From assembly GCA_963806145.1 (NCBI GenBank), contig CAWDXD010000030.1:1-64000 (forward strand): a DNA stretch of 64,000 bases. The letters are read 5' to 3'. The notes beneath the pieces were generated by a model, which saw only the letters and a program-made list of their open reading frames with translations, was not told where the DNA came from and searched no databases. Shown here piece by piece: positions 41,535 to 49,440 of this stretch. This DNA comes from DASXKD01 sp963806145. Lineage in GTDB: Bacteria > Actinomycetota > Actinomycetes > Streptosporangiales > Streptosporangiaceae. Within the stretch, counting starts at the first letter, position 1; each line of letters opens with the position of its first letter. A program made the position numbers and the translations under genes.

Positions 41535-41551
41535 TACTGCATTTTGCAGTA
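41535..41551. promoter_or_regulatory. Operator 1 for the PadR-DUF4440 regulator
   Basis: TACTGCA-TTT-TGCAGTA, perfect 7-bp arms. It lies between divergent genes at 41494 and 41592. Its centre is 30 bp (about three helical turns) from that of operator 2, so two dimers could bind on one face. Confidence 0.7.
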
Positions 41552-41564
41552 GATGTGACCACCG

Positions 41565-41581
41565 TACTGCATAGTGCAGTA
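41565..41581. promoter_or_regulatory. Operator 2 for the PadR-DUF4440 regulator
   Basis: TACTGCA-TAG-TGCAGTA, arms identical to those of operator 1. It ends 10 bp before the GTG at 41592; CATAGT within it can serve as the -10 box, so binding would block the regulator's own promoter. Confidence 0.7.
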
Positions 41582-41591
41582 AAATCAAGAG

Positions 41592-42731
41592 GTGTCTCGG
41601 TCCCGGCTATCCCCGACCAGCCTCGCTGTCCTCGGGTTGCTCGCGCTGCGCCCGTGGAGTGCCTACCAGCTGACCCAGCAGATCCACCGCTCGCTGCGCT
41701 ACATGCATCCAGCATCCGAGCGGAACCTGTATGCCGAGCCCAAGCGCCTGGCCGCCGCCGGGCTGGTCCAGATACGCCAGGAGACGGCGGGCCGACGCAG
41801 CCGCACCGTCTACGAAATCACCCCGGCGGGGCGCGACACCCTGCGCCGCCAGATGGCGACGCCGACCCGGCCGCCCCAGCTGGAGTTCGACGCCATGCAG
41901 CGGCTGGTCTTTGCCGACCAGGGCAGCAAGCAGGACCTGCTCGCCACCCTGGACGCCACCAGCCGCCAGATCGATCAGCTCCTGCACGACGTCATGCTGC
42001 AGCTACGCGGCTACCAGGCCGACGGCGGCCCCTTCCCCGGGCGGCTCCACCTCATCATGCTGTTCAGCCGGTTCTACGTCGATTACCTGTTCCTGCTGCG
42101 GCGCTGGACCGTCCTGGCGGGTCGCGAGGTGGCCAGCTGGCCGACCACGAAGAACCTCGGCCTCACCGATGGCACCCGGCAAATCCTCGGGGAGCTGCTC
42201 CAGCAAGTCGGGCAGCTGTCCGGCGATCCGGAACATGTGCACGCCGGGCGGGGCACCAGCGAGTCCCCGGCCCAGCAGGCGGCCGAGGCGGACGGCGAAG
42301 GGCTGCCCGTCGGGATGAGTTTCGCTGCCACGCTCCTGCCCGGTATCGAGCGCCTGCGGCTGCAGGCGCTGACCGGAGGCGATACGGTTGCCGCCGCCCC
42401 GCTGCACGCCGACGACTACTGGCTCATCACCCCGAACGGCTCGGAGATGACCAAGGACGATTACCTCGGTGCCATTGCGTCGGGGCAACTGAGATACCAG
42501 GTCTTTGAGCCTGTATCCGAGATGGCAGTGCTGGGCGACGGCACGGTCGCGGTCTTGCGCTACCGGGTCTGCATCAGCTTCGATGACGGACCTGGCCGCA
42601 CCTGCTGGCACACCGACTGCTACCGGTTCCGAGATGGCCGTTGGCAGGTCGTTTGGTCACAGGCCACAGAGATCAGGTCCGGCATGGCAGATTCCGGGCG
42701 CAGTGTGCCGTCATCTGAGCGAAGCGGTTGA
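41592..42731 (+). CDS. PadR-type winged-helix regulator fused to a SnoaL/DUF4440-like domain
   Basis: A 379-aa protein. Residues 1-90 are PadR-like: LAVLGLLALRPWSAYQLTQQ, YAEPKRLAAAGLVQIRQETA and SRTVYEITPAGRDTLRRQ. A helical region follows to about 200 (PadR C-terminal-like, FDAMQRLVFADQGSKQDLL). Residues about 255-365 form an NTF2/DUF4440-like domain (YWLITPNGSEMTKDDYLGAI, EMAVLGDGTVAVLRYRV, TDCYRFRDGRWQVVWSQATE). The second domain could bind the inducer. The GTG follows operator 2. Ends 21 bp inside the convergent acetyltransferase gene. Confidence 0.88.
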   Translation: MSRSRLSPTSLAVLGLLALRPWSAYQLTQQIHRSLRYMHPASERNLYAEPKRLAAAGLVQIRQETAGRRSRTVYEITPAGRDTLRRQMATPTRPPQLEFDAMQRLVFADQGSKQDLLATLDATSRQIDQLLHDVMLQLRGYQADGGPFPGRLHLIMLFSRFYVDYLFLLRRWTVLAGREVASWPTTKNLGLTDGTRQILGELLQQVGQLSGDPEHVHAGRGTSESPAQQAAEADGEGLPVGMSFAATLLPGIERLRLQALTGGDTVAAAPLHADDYWLITPNGSEMTKDDYLGAIASGQLRYQVFEPVSEMAVLGDGTVAVLRYRVCISFDDGPGRTCWHTDCYRFRDGRWQVVWSQATEIRSGMADSGRSVPSSERSG

Positions 42732-43181
42732 CCGGCCGGTCTGGCCGGATGCGCTGTAGAAGACCAGCTCCGGATCACCCTCGTCCAGGCCATCGAGTTC
42801 GCCGCTGAATGACCAGCCCTCAGCTTGCAGGAGCGACCGCATCGGCTGGTTGGAGGTGTTGGTGGAGGTGAAGACCTGCTCGGTCCCGGCGGCGGCCAGC
42901 GCCGCCCGGAGCAGGTTGCGGCCGATGCCGGCACGGCGGCGGGCGGGATCGGCTATGAGAAGTTCGATGAAGTCGCGGCCGAAGAAGCAGGCTGGCTTGA
43001 CGATGACGAATCCGCCGACCGAGCCGTGGTCGAGATAAACCAGGCACTCCCCGAGATCCAGGCAGCGCCTGAGAAAGTCAGCCCGGCTTTCGTCTCCGCG
43101 GGCGGCGCGATGGTCGGTGCGCAGGATGCCGTCAATGTCGTCGGCAACCGCGCGGCGGATCTCGGCCTGCGTCTGGGTCAC
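42711..43181 (-). CDS. GNAT-family N-acetyltransferase
   Basis: A 156-aa GNAT protein: IRRAVADDIDGILRTDHRAA, LVYLDHGSVGGFVIVKPACF, the acetyl-CoA motif IADPARRRAGIGRNLLRAAL (RRxGIG loop), and FTSTNTSNQPMRSLLQAEGW. Substrate unknown. Its last seven codons overlap the end of the PadR fusion gene on the other strand. Confidence 0.9.
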   Translation of the reverse strand: MTQTQAEIRRAVADDIDGILRTDHRAARGDESRADFLRRCLDLGECLVYLDHGSVGGFVIVKPACFFGRDFIELLIADPARRRAGIGRNLLRAALAAAGTEQVFTSTNTSNQPMRSLLQAEGWSFSGELDGLDEGDPELVFYSASGQTGRSTASLR

Positions 43182-43307
43182 CGGCCCAGCCTGGCATAGG
43201 TGGTCAGCGGGCGATCAGGCACCTGGTGTGCGCCCGGCACCGGACGACGTGCCCGGCCATGGCTTGCGAGTGCCGCGGGATCGGGCTGCTCGCGGCCTCG
43301 ATGGTCG

Positions 43308-43853
43308 TCATCCTCCTCCCAGTGCCGGGCGGGCGGCCATCGCGGGCCCGGGAGCGCGGACGGGCCGCGGGCGGCAGCGCTGGCAGTACCGCGCCTCCGG
43401 CGCCGCGGCCAGCAACCGGGCCGGGATGGTGGCCGCGCAGTCCTCGCACAGGCCGTACCGGCCACTGGCCAGCCGGCTGAGCGCTTCTTCGATATCCGCC
43501 AGTGCCCGCCGGGCCGCGACGGTCCGGCGCAGCAGCTTCCGCACCTTCCGCTCTCCGGGCCCACCGGCCGGTGCCGCGGCGGCGGCAGAGGCCGCCTCGT
43601 GGTAGGCCAGCGACAGTTCGGTGACCTCCTGCAAGCGGTCCCGCCATTGCGCCTCCAACAGCGCGCGCCAGACCGGTCCCTGGGCGCGGCCACCCCGGGC
43701 CGACTCCGCAGCGCGGGCAGCCCGGGCCGGCTCCGCAGCGCGGCCGGCCTGGGCCGGTTCCGGGGCGGGGCCGACCCAGGCCGGGTCTCTGGCAGGGCCG
43801 GGCCATACTGGCGCCTGGCCGGTCTGCGGAGCGTGCTGTTCCTTCGTGGCCAT
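43308..43853 (-). CDS. TraR/DksA-type zinc-finger protein
   Basis: A 181-aa protein with an Ala/Pro/Gly-rich N-terminal 60 residues, a central coiled coil (LEAQWRDRLQEVTELSLAYH, KLLRRTVAARRALADIEEAL) and a zinc finger YGLCEDCAATIPARLLAAAP then EARYCQRC (C-x2-C...C-x2-C). DksA-like proteins act in the RNA polymerase secondary channel; the short actinobacterial forms are less studied. It starts 4 bp after the HtrA-like gene stop and is cotranscribed with it. Confidence 0.85.
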   Translation of the reverse strand: MATKEQHAPQTGQAPVWPGPARDPAWVGPAPEPAQAGRAAEPARAARAAESARGGRAQGPVWRALLEAQWRDRLQEVTELSLAYHEAASAAAAAPAGGPGERKVRKLLRRTVAARRALADIEEALSRLASGRYGLCEDCAATIPARLLAAAPEARYCQRCRPRPVRAPGPAMAARPALGGG

Positions 43854-43857
43854 CGGC

Positions 43858-44937
43858 TCAGGTACCAGGCAGCGTGCCCAGGGTGACCGTGACGGTCCGT
43901 GCCTGGCCCGCGCGGGTGATCGTGACCTCGGCCTGCTGCCCGGGATGCGCGGCGGCCAGCTCCTGAAGCAGCGTTCCGCTGTCCGGAGTCGGCGCCGGGC
44001 CCAGCTTGCGGATAACGTCACCGGCCCGGAGCCCGGCGTGGTCGGCCGGGCCGCCCGGGGTCACCGCGACCACACCGGCCCCGGCCGGGGCGCCGTCGGC
44101 ACCGGTGACCGTGGCGATGCGGGCGCCGAGAGCGGCCCGGTGGGTGTTGGTCACGTGCCCGGTGGCGATGAGCTGCCCGGCGATGTCGCGGGCCAGGTTG
44201 GCCGGAATGGCGAAACCGATGCCCTGGGCCTGGCCGCCGTCGTGCGGGCTGACGGCGGCCAGCGTCGGTATCCCGATCACCTGGCCGGTGGCGGTCACCA
44301 GCGCCCCGCCGCTGTTGCCCGGATTAATCGGCGCGCTGGTCTGGATCGCGCCGGGCAGCGCCGCCGCCGTCGTGCTGGCCGTGGTCGGCTCGATGACCGC
44401 CCGGCCGGTCGCGGAGATGATGCCCTCGGTGACGCTGCCGGACAGGCCGAGCGGGTTGCCGACCGCGAGCACGACGTCGCCCGCCCGGACCTTGCTTGAG
44501 TCACCGAACCGGGCCGGGGTCAGGCCGGCCGGGTCCTCGGCCTTGATCACCGCGAGGTCGCCACCGGGGTAGCTGCCCACCAGCCGCGCCGGGCGCGGGG
44601 CCCGGTCGCCGGCGGTCTGGACCTGGAACCTGGTGGCCTGGCCGGCCACGTGGGCGTTGGTGAGGATGTGGCCGGCCCGGTCGAGCACCACACCGGAGCC
44701 CAGGCCGTCGGCGGTGCGGATCAGCACGACCGACGGCAGCACCGCGCGGACGGTCGCCGCGTAGCTTGTCACGGCACCGCCGCTCACCGCAGGTCCCGCG
44801 GCGGGGGCGGCCGGCAGGTTCGGGCTGACCGTAGGTGCTCCCGCCGTGGTGGCGCAGGCAGCGATCCCGCCGCTACCGATGACAACGGCCATCGCTGCGA
44901 CGGCCCCCGCACGCCGCAGCTGGTCTGTCACTCTCAT
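43858..44937 (-). CDS. HtrA/PepD-like serine protease lipoprotein with PDZ domain
   Basis: The ATG at 44937 gives a lipoprotein signal with lipobox I25-A-A-C28. The trypsin-like domain shows LTNAHVAG (His), YPGGDLAVIKAEDP (Asp) and SAPINPGNSGGALV (Ser in GNSGG); a PDZ domain occupies about 265-350 (VVAVTPGGPADHAGLRAGDV). 359 aa. Located after a response regulator/kinase pair in the order of mycobacterial mprA-mprB-pepD, where the TCS senses envelope stress and induces the protease. It probably acts outside the membrane as a quality-control protease. Confidence 0.92.
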   Translation of the reverse strand: MRVTDQLRRAGAVAAMAVVIGSGGIAACATTAGAPTVSPNLPAAPAAGPAVSGGAVTSYAATVRAVLPSVVLIRTADGLGSGVVLDRAGHILTNAHVAGQATRFQVQTAGDRAPRPARLVGSYPGGDLAVIKAEDPAGLTPARFGDSSKVRAGDVVLAVGNPLGLSGSVTEGIISATGRAVIEPTTASTTAAALPGAIQTSAPINPGNSGGALVTATGQVIGIPTLAAVSPHDGGQAQGIGFAIPANLARDIAGQLIATGHVTNTHRAALGARIATVTGADGAPAGAGVVAVTPGGPADHAGLRAGDVIRKLGPAPTPDSGTLLQELAAAHPGQQAEVTITRAGQARTVTVTLGTLPGT

Positions 44938-45119
44938 CTGGGCTCCCTGAGCTTGCCAAAGCCTGGCGCCAGCGACTGGCTGACTGGGCTCAGGCAACCC
45001 GGTGGCTGTGGACCCGCGGTGCTGCCGATGTGGTGACCGTATGGAGGAACGCGCCGAAACGCCGGCCGCGGCGGAAACGCTCGCCCCGCACCTCCGGAGT
45101 GGAACGTGGCGGCGAGTGG

Positions 45120-46505
45120 TCAGGCGCGGGGCAGGGTGAGAGTGAGCCGCGCGCCGTGGCCCGGCTCGCTGTGCGCCTCCAGCCGGCCGCCGTGGGCGCG
45201 GGCCAGTTCGGCGGCCACCGCCAGCCCGATACCGCTGCCGGAGACGTGCCCGGCCCCCCGGCCGCGCCAGAGCCGGTCGAAGATCCTGGGCAGCTCGTCG
45301 GCGGGGATGCCCGGCCCGGTGTCGGTGACCTCAACGACGGCGCCCGGCCCGGTGCCGGCCGGCCCGGCGCGCACGGTGACCCGGCCGCCCGACGGGGTGA
45401 ACTTCAGCGCGTTGGTCAGCAGGTTGGTGATGACCTGGTGCAGCCGGCCGGGATCGGCCAGCACGTCGACCGGAGTGAACTGCCGCTCCAGGGCGATACC
45501 CGCGGCCTCGAACCGCCCGGCCAGGCTGTCCGCGGCAACGGCGGCAAGGCCGGCCAGGTCGTGCCGGCTGAGCGTGAGCTGCAGGGCGGCGGCCTCGGCG
45601 GCGGCCAGGATCTGCAGGTCGCCGACCATCCGGGCCAGCCGCAGCACCTCGTCCCGCAGGGACACCAGCTGCTCCTGGGTCGGCTCGGTCACGCCGTCCA
45701 GCAGCGCCTCATGGCCGGCCTGCAGCACCGCGATCGGCGTCCGCAACTCGTGCGCGACATCGGCGACCAGGTCGCGGCGGAGCTGCTCCTGCCGGTCCAG
45801 GGTGTTGGCCATCAGGTCGAAGGCGGTCGCCAGCTCGCCGATCTCCCCGGGAGCGGCGATCGGCCCGACCCTGGCCGTGCGGTCCCCCCGGCCCATCGCC
45901 CGGGTCACGGTGATCAGCCGGTCCACCGGCCGGGTGATGCGCCGGGCCACGACAAGCCCGGTGACCAGGGCGAGCAGTGCGGCGAGCCCGGCCGCCCCGG
46001 CGATGGCGCGCCACAGCGCGGTGCGCAGGGCCTGGTCGGCGGCGCCCAGGCCGCTGTCGGGGAAGCGGGCGACGGCCCGGCCGACCTGCTGGCCGCGGAC
46101 CACGATGGGCCGGCTGACCTGCGGGCTCGACGCGTGCCCGCGGAAGGCCGGGGACACGGCCGTGGGCTGGCCGGCCTGATCGGTGATCTCCACGTCGGCG
46201 CCGGTGCGGGCGGCCAGGTCGACCACCGGGGTCAGATTCGCCCCCGCCCAGCCGTCGGTGCGGTCCCATGCCGCGCTCGCGGCCACCGCTATCGCGCTGG
46301 TCAGGTCGGACCGCTGCCGGTTTGCCAGGTTCGCGACGTCGGCGGCGGCGAACACCGCCACCAGCACGGCGATCAGCGCCACCGCGGCCAGCGCGACGCC
46401 GACGAAGGCCAGCGCCAGCCGCAGGCCGATCGGGTCGCCCCGGGAGCCCGCGCGCTCCGCCCCGGGCTCAGCCACGGAACCAGGCATGGCCCCGGTCTCA
46501 GCCAT
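45120..46505 (-). CDS. Sensor histidine kinase (MprB-like position)
   Basis: A 461-aa kinase with two spans (LALAFVGVALAAVALIAVLV and LWRAIAGAAGLAALLALVTG), a short extracytoplasmic sensor, HAMP (RRITRPVDRLITVTRAMGRG), H-box VAHELRTPIAVLQAGHEALL, N-box NLLTNALKFTPSGG, DTGPGIPADELPRIF and GSGIGLAVAAELARAHGG. It overlaps the response regulator by 8 bp, and the HtrA-like gene follows after 182 bp. Confidence 0.95.
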   Translation of the reverse strand: MAETGAMPGSVAEPGAERAGSRGDPIGLRLALAFVGVALAAVALIAVLVAVFAAADVANLANRQRSDLTSAIAVAASAAWDRTDGWAGANLTPVVDLAARTGADVEITDQAGQPTAVSPAFRGHASSPQVSRPIVVRGQQVGRAVARFPDSGLGAADQALRTALWRAIAGAAGLAALLALVTGLVVARRITRPVDRLITVTRAMGRGDRTARVGPIAAPGEIGELATAFDLMANTLDRQEQLRRDLVADVAHELRTPIAVLQAGHEALLDGVTEPTQEQLVSLRDEVLRLARMVGDLQILAAAEAAALQLTLSRHDLAGLAAVAADSLAGRFEAAGIALERQFTPVDVLADPGRLHQVITNLLTNALKFTPSGGRVTVRAGPAGTGPGAVVEVTDTGPGIPADELPRIFDRLWRGRGAGHVSGSGIGLAVAAELARAHGGRLEAHSEPGHGARLTLTLPRA

Positions 46506-47199
46506 CGCGGGCCAGGCCCAGGCGGTAACCGCCGCCCAGGACCGTCTGCACGATCCGCGGGTTGCCCGGATCGGCCTCGATCTTGCGGCGCAGGTTCTTC
46601 ACGTGGGAGTCCACGGTCCGCTCATACCCCTCGAACTCGTACCCGCGGACCCGGTTGATCAGCTCGAACCGGGAGTACACCCGGCCCGGCACGGTGGCCA
46701 GCGCCAGCAGCAGGCCCCATTCGGTCGGCGTGAGATCGACGTCCGCACCGCGCACCACGACGGTCCGCCGTGGCTCATCGATGACCAGCTCATCTTCGCC
46801 GTAGCTGGTGACGCCCTGCTCGGCGGCCGGGCCAGCGGGGCCGCGCCGCAGGATCGCCTGCACGCGGAGCACCAGCTCCCGTGGGCTGAACGGCTTGGTC
46901 ACGTAATCGTCGGCGCCCAGCTCTAGTCCGCGGATCCGGTCTTCCTCGCTGCTCTTGGCGGTCAGCATGAGCACGGGGACGCCGCCCGCGGCCCGCAGTT
47001 CCCTGGCCACCGTCTCGCCGGGGATGTCGGGCAGGCCGAGGTCAAGGACCACGAGATCGGGTGACCCGGACGCGGCGAGCGTGAGCGCTTCGGCCCCCGA
47101 TCCGGTGGACAGCACCGTGAACCCGGCCCGCTCAAGGTAGGAGCGCACCAGGTCGCGGAGCTTGCGCTCGTCCTCCACCAGCAGCACCGTCGCCGCCAT
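46498..47199 (-). CDS. OmpR-family response regulator (MprA-like position)
   Basis: A 233-aa regulator: VLLVEDERKLRDLVRSYLER, phospho-acceptor DLVVLDLGLPDIPG, DDYVTKPFSPRELVLRV and a winged helix with VDLTPTEWGLLLALATVPGR and YERTVDSHVKNLRRKIEADP. The ATG at 47199 follows GGGAGGGTGAG. Divergent from the small membrane gene at 47329. Confidence 0.95.
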   Translation of the reverse strand: MAATVLLVEDERKLRDLVRSYLERAGFTVLSTGSGAEALTLAASGSPDLVVLDLGLPDIPGETVARELRAAGGVPVLMLTAKSSEEDRIRGLELGADDYVTKPFSPRELVLRVQAILRRGPAGPAAEQGVTSYGEDELVIDEPRRTVVVRGADVDLTPTEWGLLLALATVPGRVYSRFELINRVRGYEFEGYERTVDSHVKNLRRKIEADPGNPRIVQTVLGGGYRLGLARDG

Positions 47200-47328
47200 C
47201 ACGCTCACCCTCCCTCTCCGTCGGGTCAGGATCCCAGTCTTCACATCATCACCACGACAGTTTCACCCGCCCGGCATGACTGTGCCATTGGCTGGCTGCC
47301 AGGAACAGGAAGAAAGGGGACGGCGGCA

Positions 47329-47484
47329 GTGAGCGGAAGTGACCTGATCGTGCTGGCCCCGTGGGTCGTCTTCGGCGCCGCGCTCGGTGTCATCTGCGCC
47401 CGGCTGTACGTGGGCCGGTGCCGCGCCCGGCGGCGCCGTGCCCTGCGGCGCGCGGAGCGCGAGCGGCCCGGGGCCGCCGCGTGA
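47329..47484 (+). CDS. 51-aa single-span membrane protein coupled to a DMT transporter
   Basis: A gene too short for standard cut-offs: GTG at 47329 preceded by AAAGGGGA (8 bp away), TGA at 47482-47484. The product begins SGSDLIVLAPWVVFGAALGV, one membrane helix ending in ICARLYVG, followed by an Arg-rich tail (RCRARRRRALRRAERERP). Its stop overlaps the next gene's GTG (GTGA). Good ribosome site, exact coupling and membrane-protein composition all support translation. Function unknown; perhaps an accessory subunit of the transporter. Confidence 0.72.
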   Translation: MSGSDLIVLAPWVVFGAALGVICARLYVGRCRARRRRALRRAERERPGAAA

Positions 47485-48413
47485 GCGACACCGCAGCGAC
47501 CGCGATCGCGGTGCTCGCGGCGCTGGCCGCTGCCGCGTCGTTTGGTGTGGCGGCCGCGCTTCAGCACCGGCAGGCCCGGTTGACACCGCAGGCGGGCGGG
47601 GTGCGGCTGCTGGCCCGCCTGGCGGCCCGGCCGCTCTGGCTGGCCGGCATCGCGCTGGCTGCTGCCGCCTATGGCCTGCAGGCCCTGGCGCTGGCGTTCG
47701 GCCCGCTCGCGCTGGTCGCCCCGATCGTCGCAACCGACCTGCTGTTCGCGCTGCCGGTGGCGGCACGGTGGTCACGGCCGCTGTGCGCCAGGGACTGGCT
47801 CGGCTGCGTGCTCGCGGCAGGCGGGGTCGCCGCGTTCCTGGCCGCCGCTCCGCCGTCGTCGGGCCGGTCCGGTGCCCCCGCCCGGGACTGGCTGCTGGCC
47901 TTCGCCGTGGTCGGACTGGTCTGCGCGCTCGCGCTGGCCATGGGCAGGCTGGCCACCGGGCCGGTCCGCGCGGCCGTGACGGCCACCGCCGCCGGTGCTG
48001 TGTTCGGCCTCACCGCCGCGGTGACGCTGAGCCTCACCCGGCTGCTGCGCGGCGCCGGGCCCGGCGCCGCGCTGGCCCACTGGCAGCCCTGGGCCCTGCT
48101 CGTGCTCGGGACCACCGGGCTGCTGCTTTCCGCGAGCGCCTTCCAGGCCGGGTCCCTGGCCGCCAGCCTGCCGGTGATGGACACGGTCGAGCCGGTGTCC
48201 GGGGTCCTGCTCGGGACGCTGCTTTTCGGCGAGCGCCTCGCCGCTTCCCCGGCCGGGATCACGCTGCAGCTGGCGGGCGCCGCGGCTGCGATCGCCGGGA
48301 TCACGCTGCTCGGCCGGTACGCGGCAACCCCGGGGCTGCGTACTGCAGCGAAACAAGCTGGCGCCATCACGGGGCCGCCGGGCCGCGCCGCGCAGGCCGG
48401 GGCGGCGCGGTGA
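47481..48413 (+). CDS. DMT-family transporter (10 membrane spans)
   Basis: A 310-aa hydrophobic protein, beginning VSDTAATAIAVLAALAAAAS. It has two EamA-like halves: LQHRQARLTP after span 1, YGLQALALAFGPLALVAPIV, and in the second half LVLGTTGLLLSASAFQAGSL followed by MDTVEPVSGVLLGTLLFGER, the end-of-repeat motif of the drug/metabolite superfamily. Coupled by GTGA overlaps to the 51-aa protein upstream and the DedA gene downstream. Substrate unknown. Confidence 0.85.
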   Translation: MSDTAATAIAVLAALAAAASFGVAAALQHRQARLTPQAGGVRLLARLAARPLWLAGIALAAAAYGLQALALAFGPLALVAPIVATDLLFALPVAARWSRPLCARDWLGCVLAAGGVAAFLAAAPPSSGRSGAPARDWLLAFAVVGLVCALALAMGRLATGPVRAAVTATAAGAVFGLTAAVTLSLTRLLRGAGPGAALAHWQPWALLVLGTTGLLLSASAFQAGSLAASLPVMDTVEPVSGVLLGTLLFGERLAASPAGITLQLAGAAAAIAGITLLGRYAATPGLRTAAKQAGAITGPPGRAAQAGAAR

Positions 48414-49177
48414 CCGGGCTCTCGCACCTGGGCGTGTCGTCGCTGTTGTCCTATGTCATCGCCGTCCTGCTGCCCGCGTTCGACGCGCTCATCCCGGTGC
48501 TGCCCAGCGAGACCGCGGTGATCGCGCTCGGCGTCGCCACCGCGGGCAGCGCGGATCCGCGGGCCGCCGTGCTTGTCGCGCTGGCCGCGTGCGGCGCGTT
48601 CCTCGGCGACAACGCCGCCTACCTGCTCGGCCGCCGCTTCGGCCCGACCGCCGGGCGGCGCGTCTTTGCCGGGGAACGCGGCGCGCGCAGGCGGGCCTGG
48701 GCCGAGCAGTCGCTGCGTCGCTTCGGCGCCCGCATGATCATCGGCTGCCGCTTCATCCCCGGCGGGCGCACGGCCGTCACGGTGACCTGTGGCATGGTCG
48801 GCTATCCGCGGCGGCGCTTCGTCGTGGCGACCGCCTTCGCGGCGGTGATCTGGGCCAGCTACGCCTTCCTGATCGGCCGGATTGGCGGCAAGGCCTTCGA
48901 GGACCAGCCGTGGCTGGGCCTGCTGCTCGCACTGGGAATCACCGTGGCGGTCAGCGCGGCCATCGAGGCGGCGCGGCGGGCCCGGGCCTGGCACCTGAGC
49001 AGCAGCGGCAGCAGCGCGTCCACACGATCTGCACACCGGCTGCGCCGGGCCTGCACCGGGCCCGGCTGTGCTGGAGTCAGCACCAGGCCGGTGGCCGCGG
49101 AGGACAACCACGACACCGCCGCCGTGCAGGCGGCCGATGCGACTGCGCATCCCGGCCGTAGCGCAGTCGCGGAGTAG
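48410..49177 (+). CDS. DedA-family membrane protein
   Basis: A 255-aa protein with the DedA/SNARE-associated signature: PVLPSETAVIALGVATAG (early Glu), GAFLGDNAAYLLGRRFGPTA and CRFIPGGRTAVTVTCGMVGY with the conserved FxPGxR arginine. DedA proteins recycle polyprenyl-phosphate or phospholipid carriers across the membrane. The last about 65 residues are a hydrophilic tail not typical of the family. GTG start overlaps the DMT gene stop. Confidence 0.9.
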   Translation: MTGLSHLGVSSLLSYVIAVLLPAFDALIPVLPSETAVIALGVATAGSADPRAAVLVALAACGAFLGDNAAYLLGRRFGPTAGRRVFAGERGARRRAWAEQSLRRFGARMIIGCRFIPGGRTAVTVTCGMVGYPRRRFVVATAFAAVIWASYAFLIGRIGGKAFEDQPWLGLLLALGITVAVSAAIEAARRARAWHLSSSGSSASTRSAHRLRRACTGPGCAGVSTRPVAAEDNHDTAAVQAADATAHPGRSAVAE

Positions 49178-49209
49178 CAGCTCCGGTGGGCTGACCGGCC
49201 TGGACACGT

Positions 49210-49240
49210 CGCCCTCGCGCTCGTGAGGCGCGCGAGGGCG
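49210..49240 (+). terminator. Terminator hairpin after the DedA operon
   Basis: CGCCCTCGCGC and GCGCGAGGGCG form a perfect 11-bp stem with a 9-nt loop, 33 bp after the stop. A T-rich stretch (TTTCTTTGCC) begins some 20 bp later. Confidence 0.7.
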
Positions 49241-49440
49241 GCGCCATGTTCCGCCAGGTTTCTTTGCCTTAGCTTTGCCGTTACATTGGAGTGACCTGGT
49301 CATTCTGGAACTCTCGGGGCAGACTTGACCTACGGCGACCGTAACGGCTAAAGGAGCGGGCGGAAGCGGGCAGGGGACCGCCGCCGCCGGGCCAGGAAGG
49401 TCGATCCAGGTTGGACGGGGCGGCCCGGGAGCAGGGCCAG

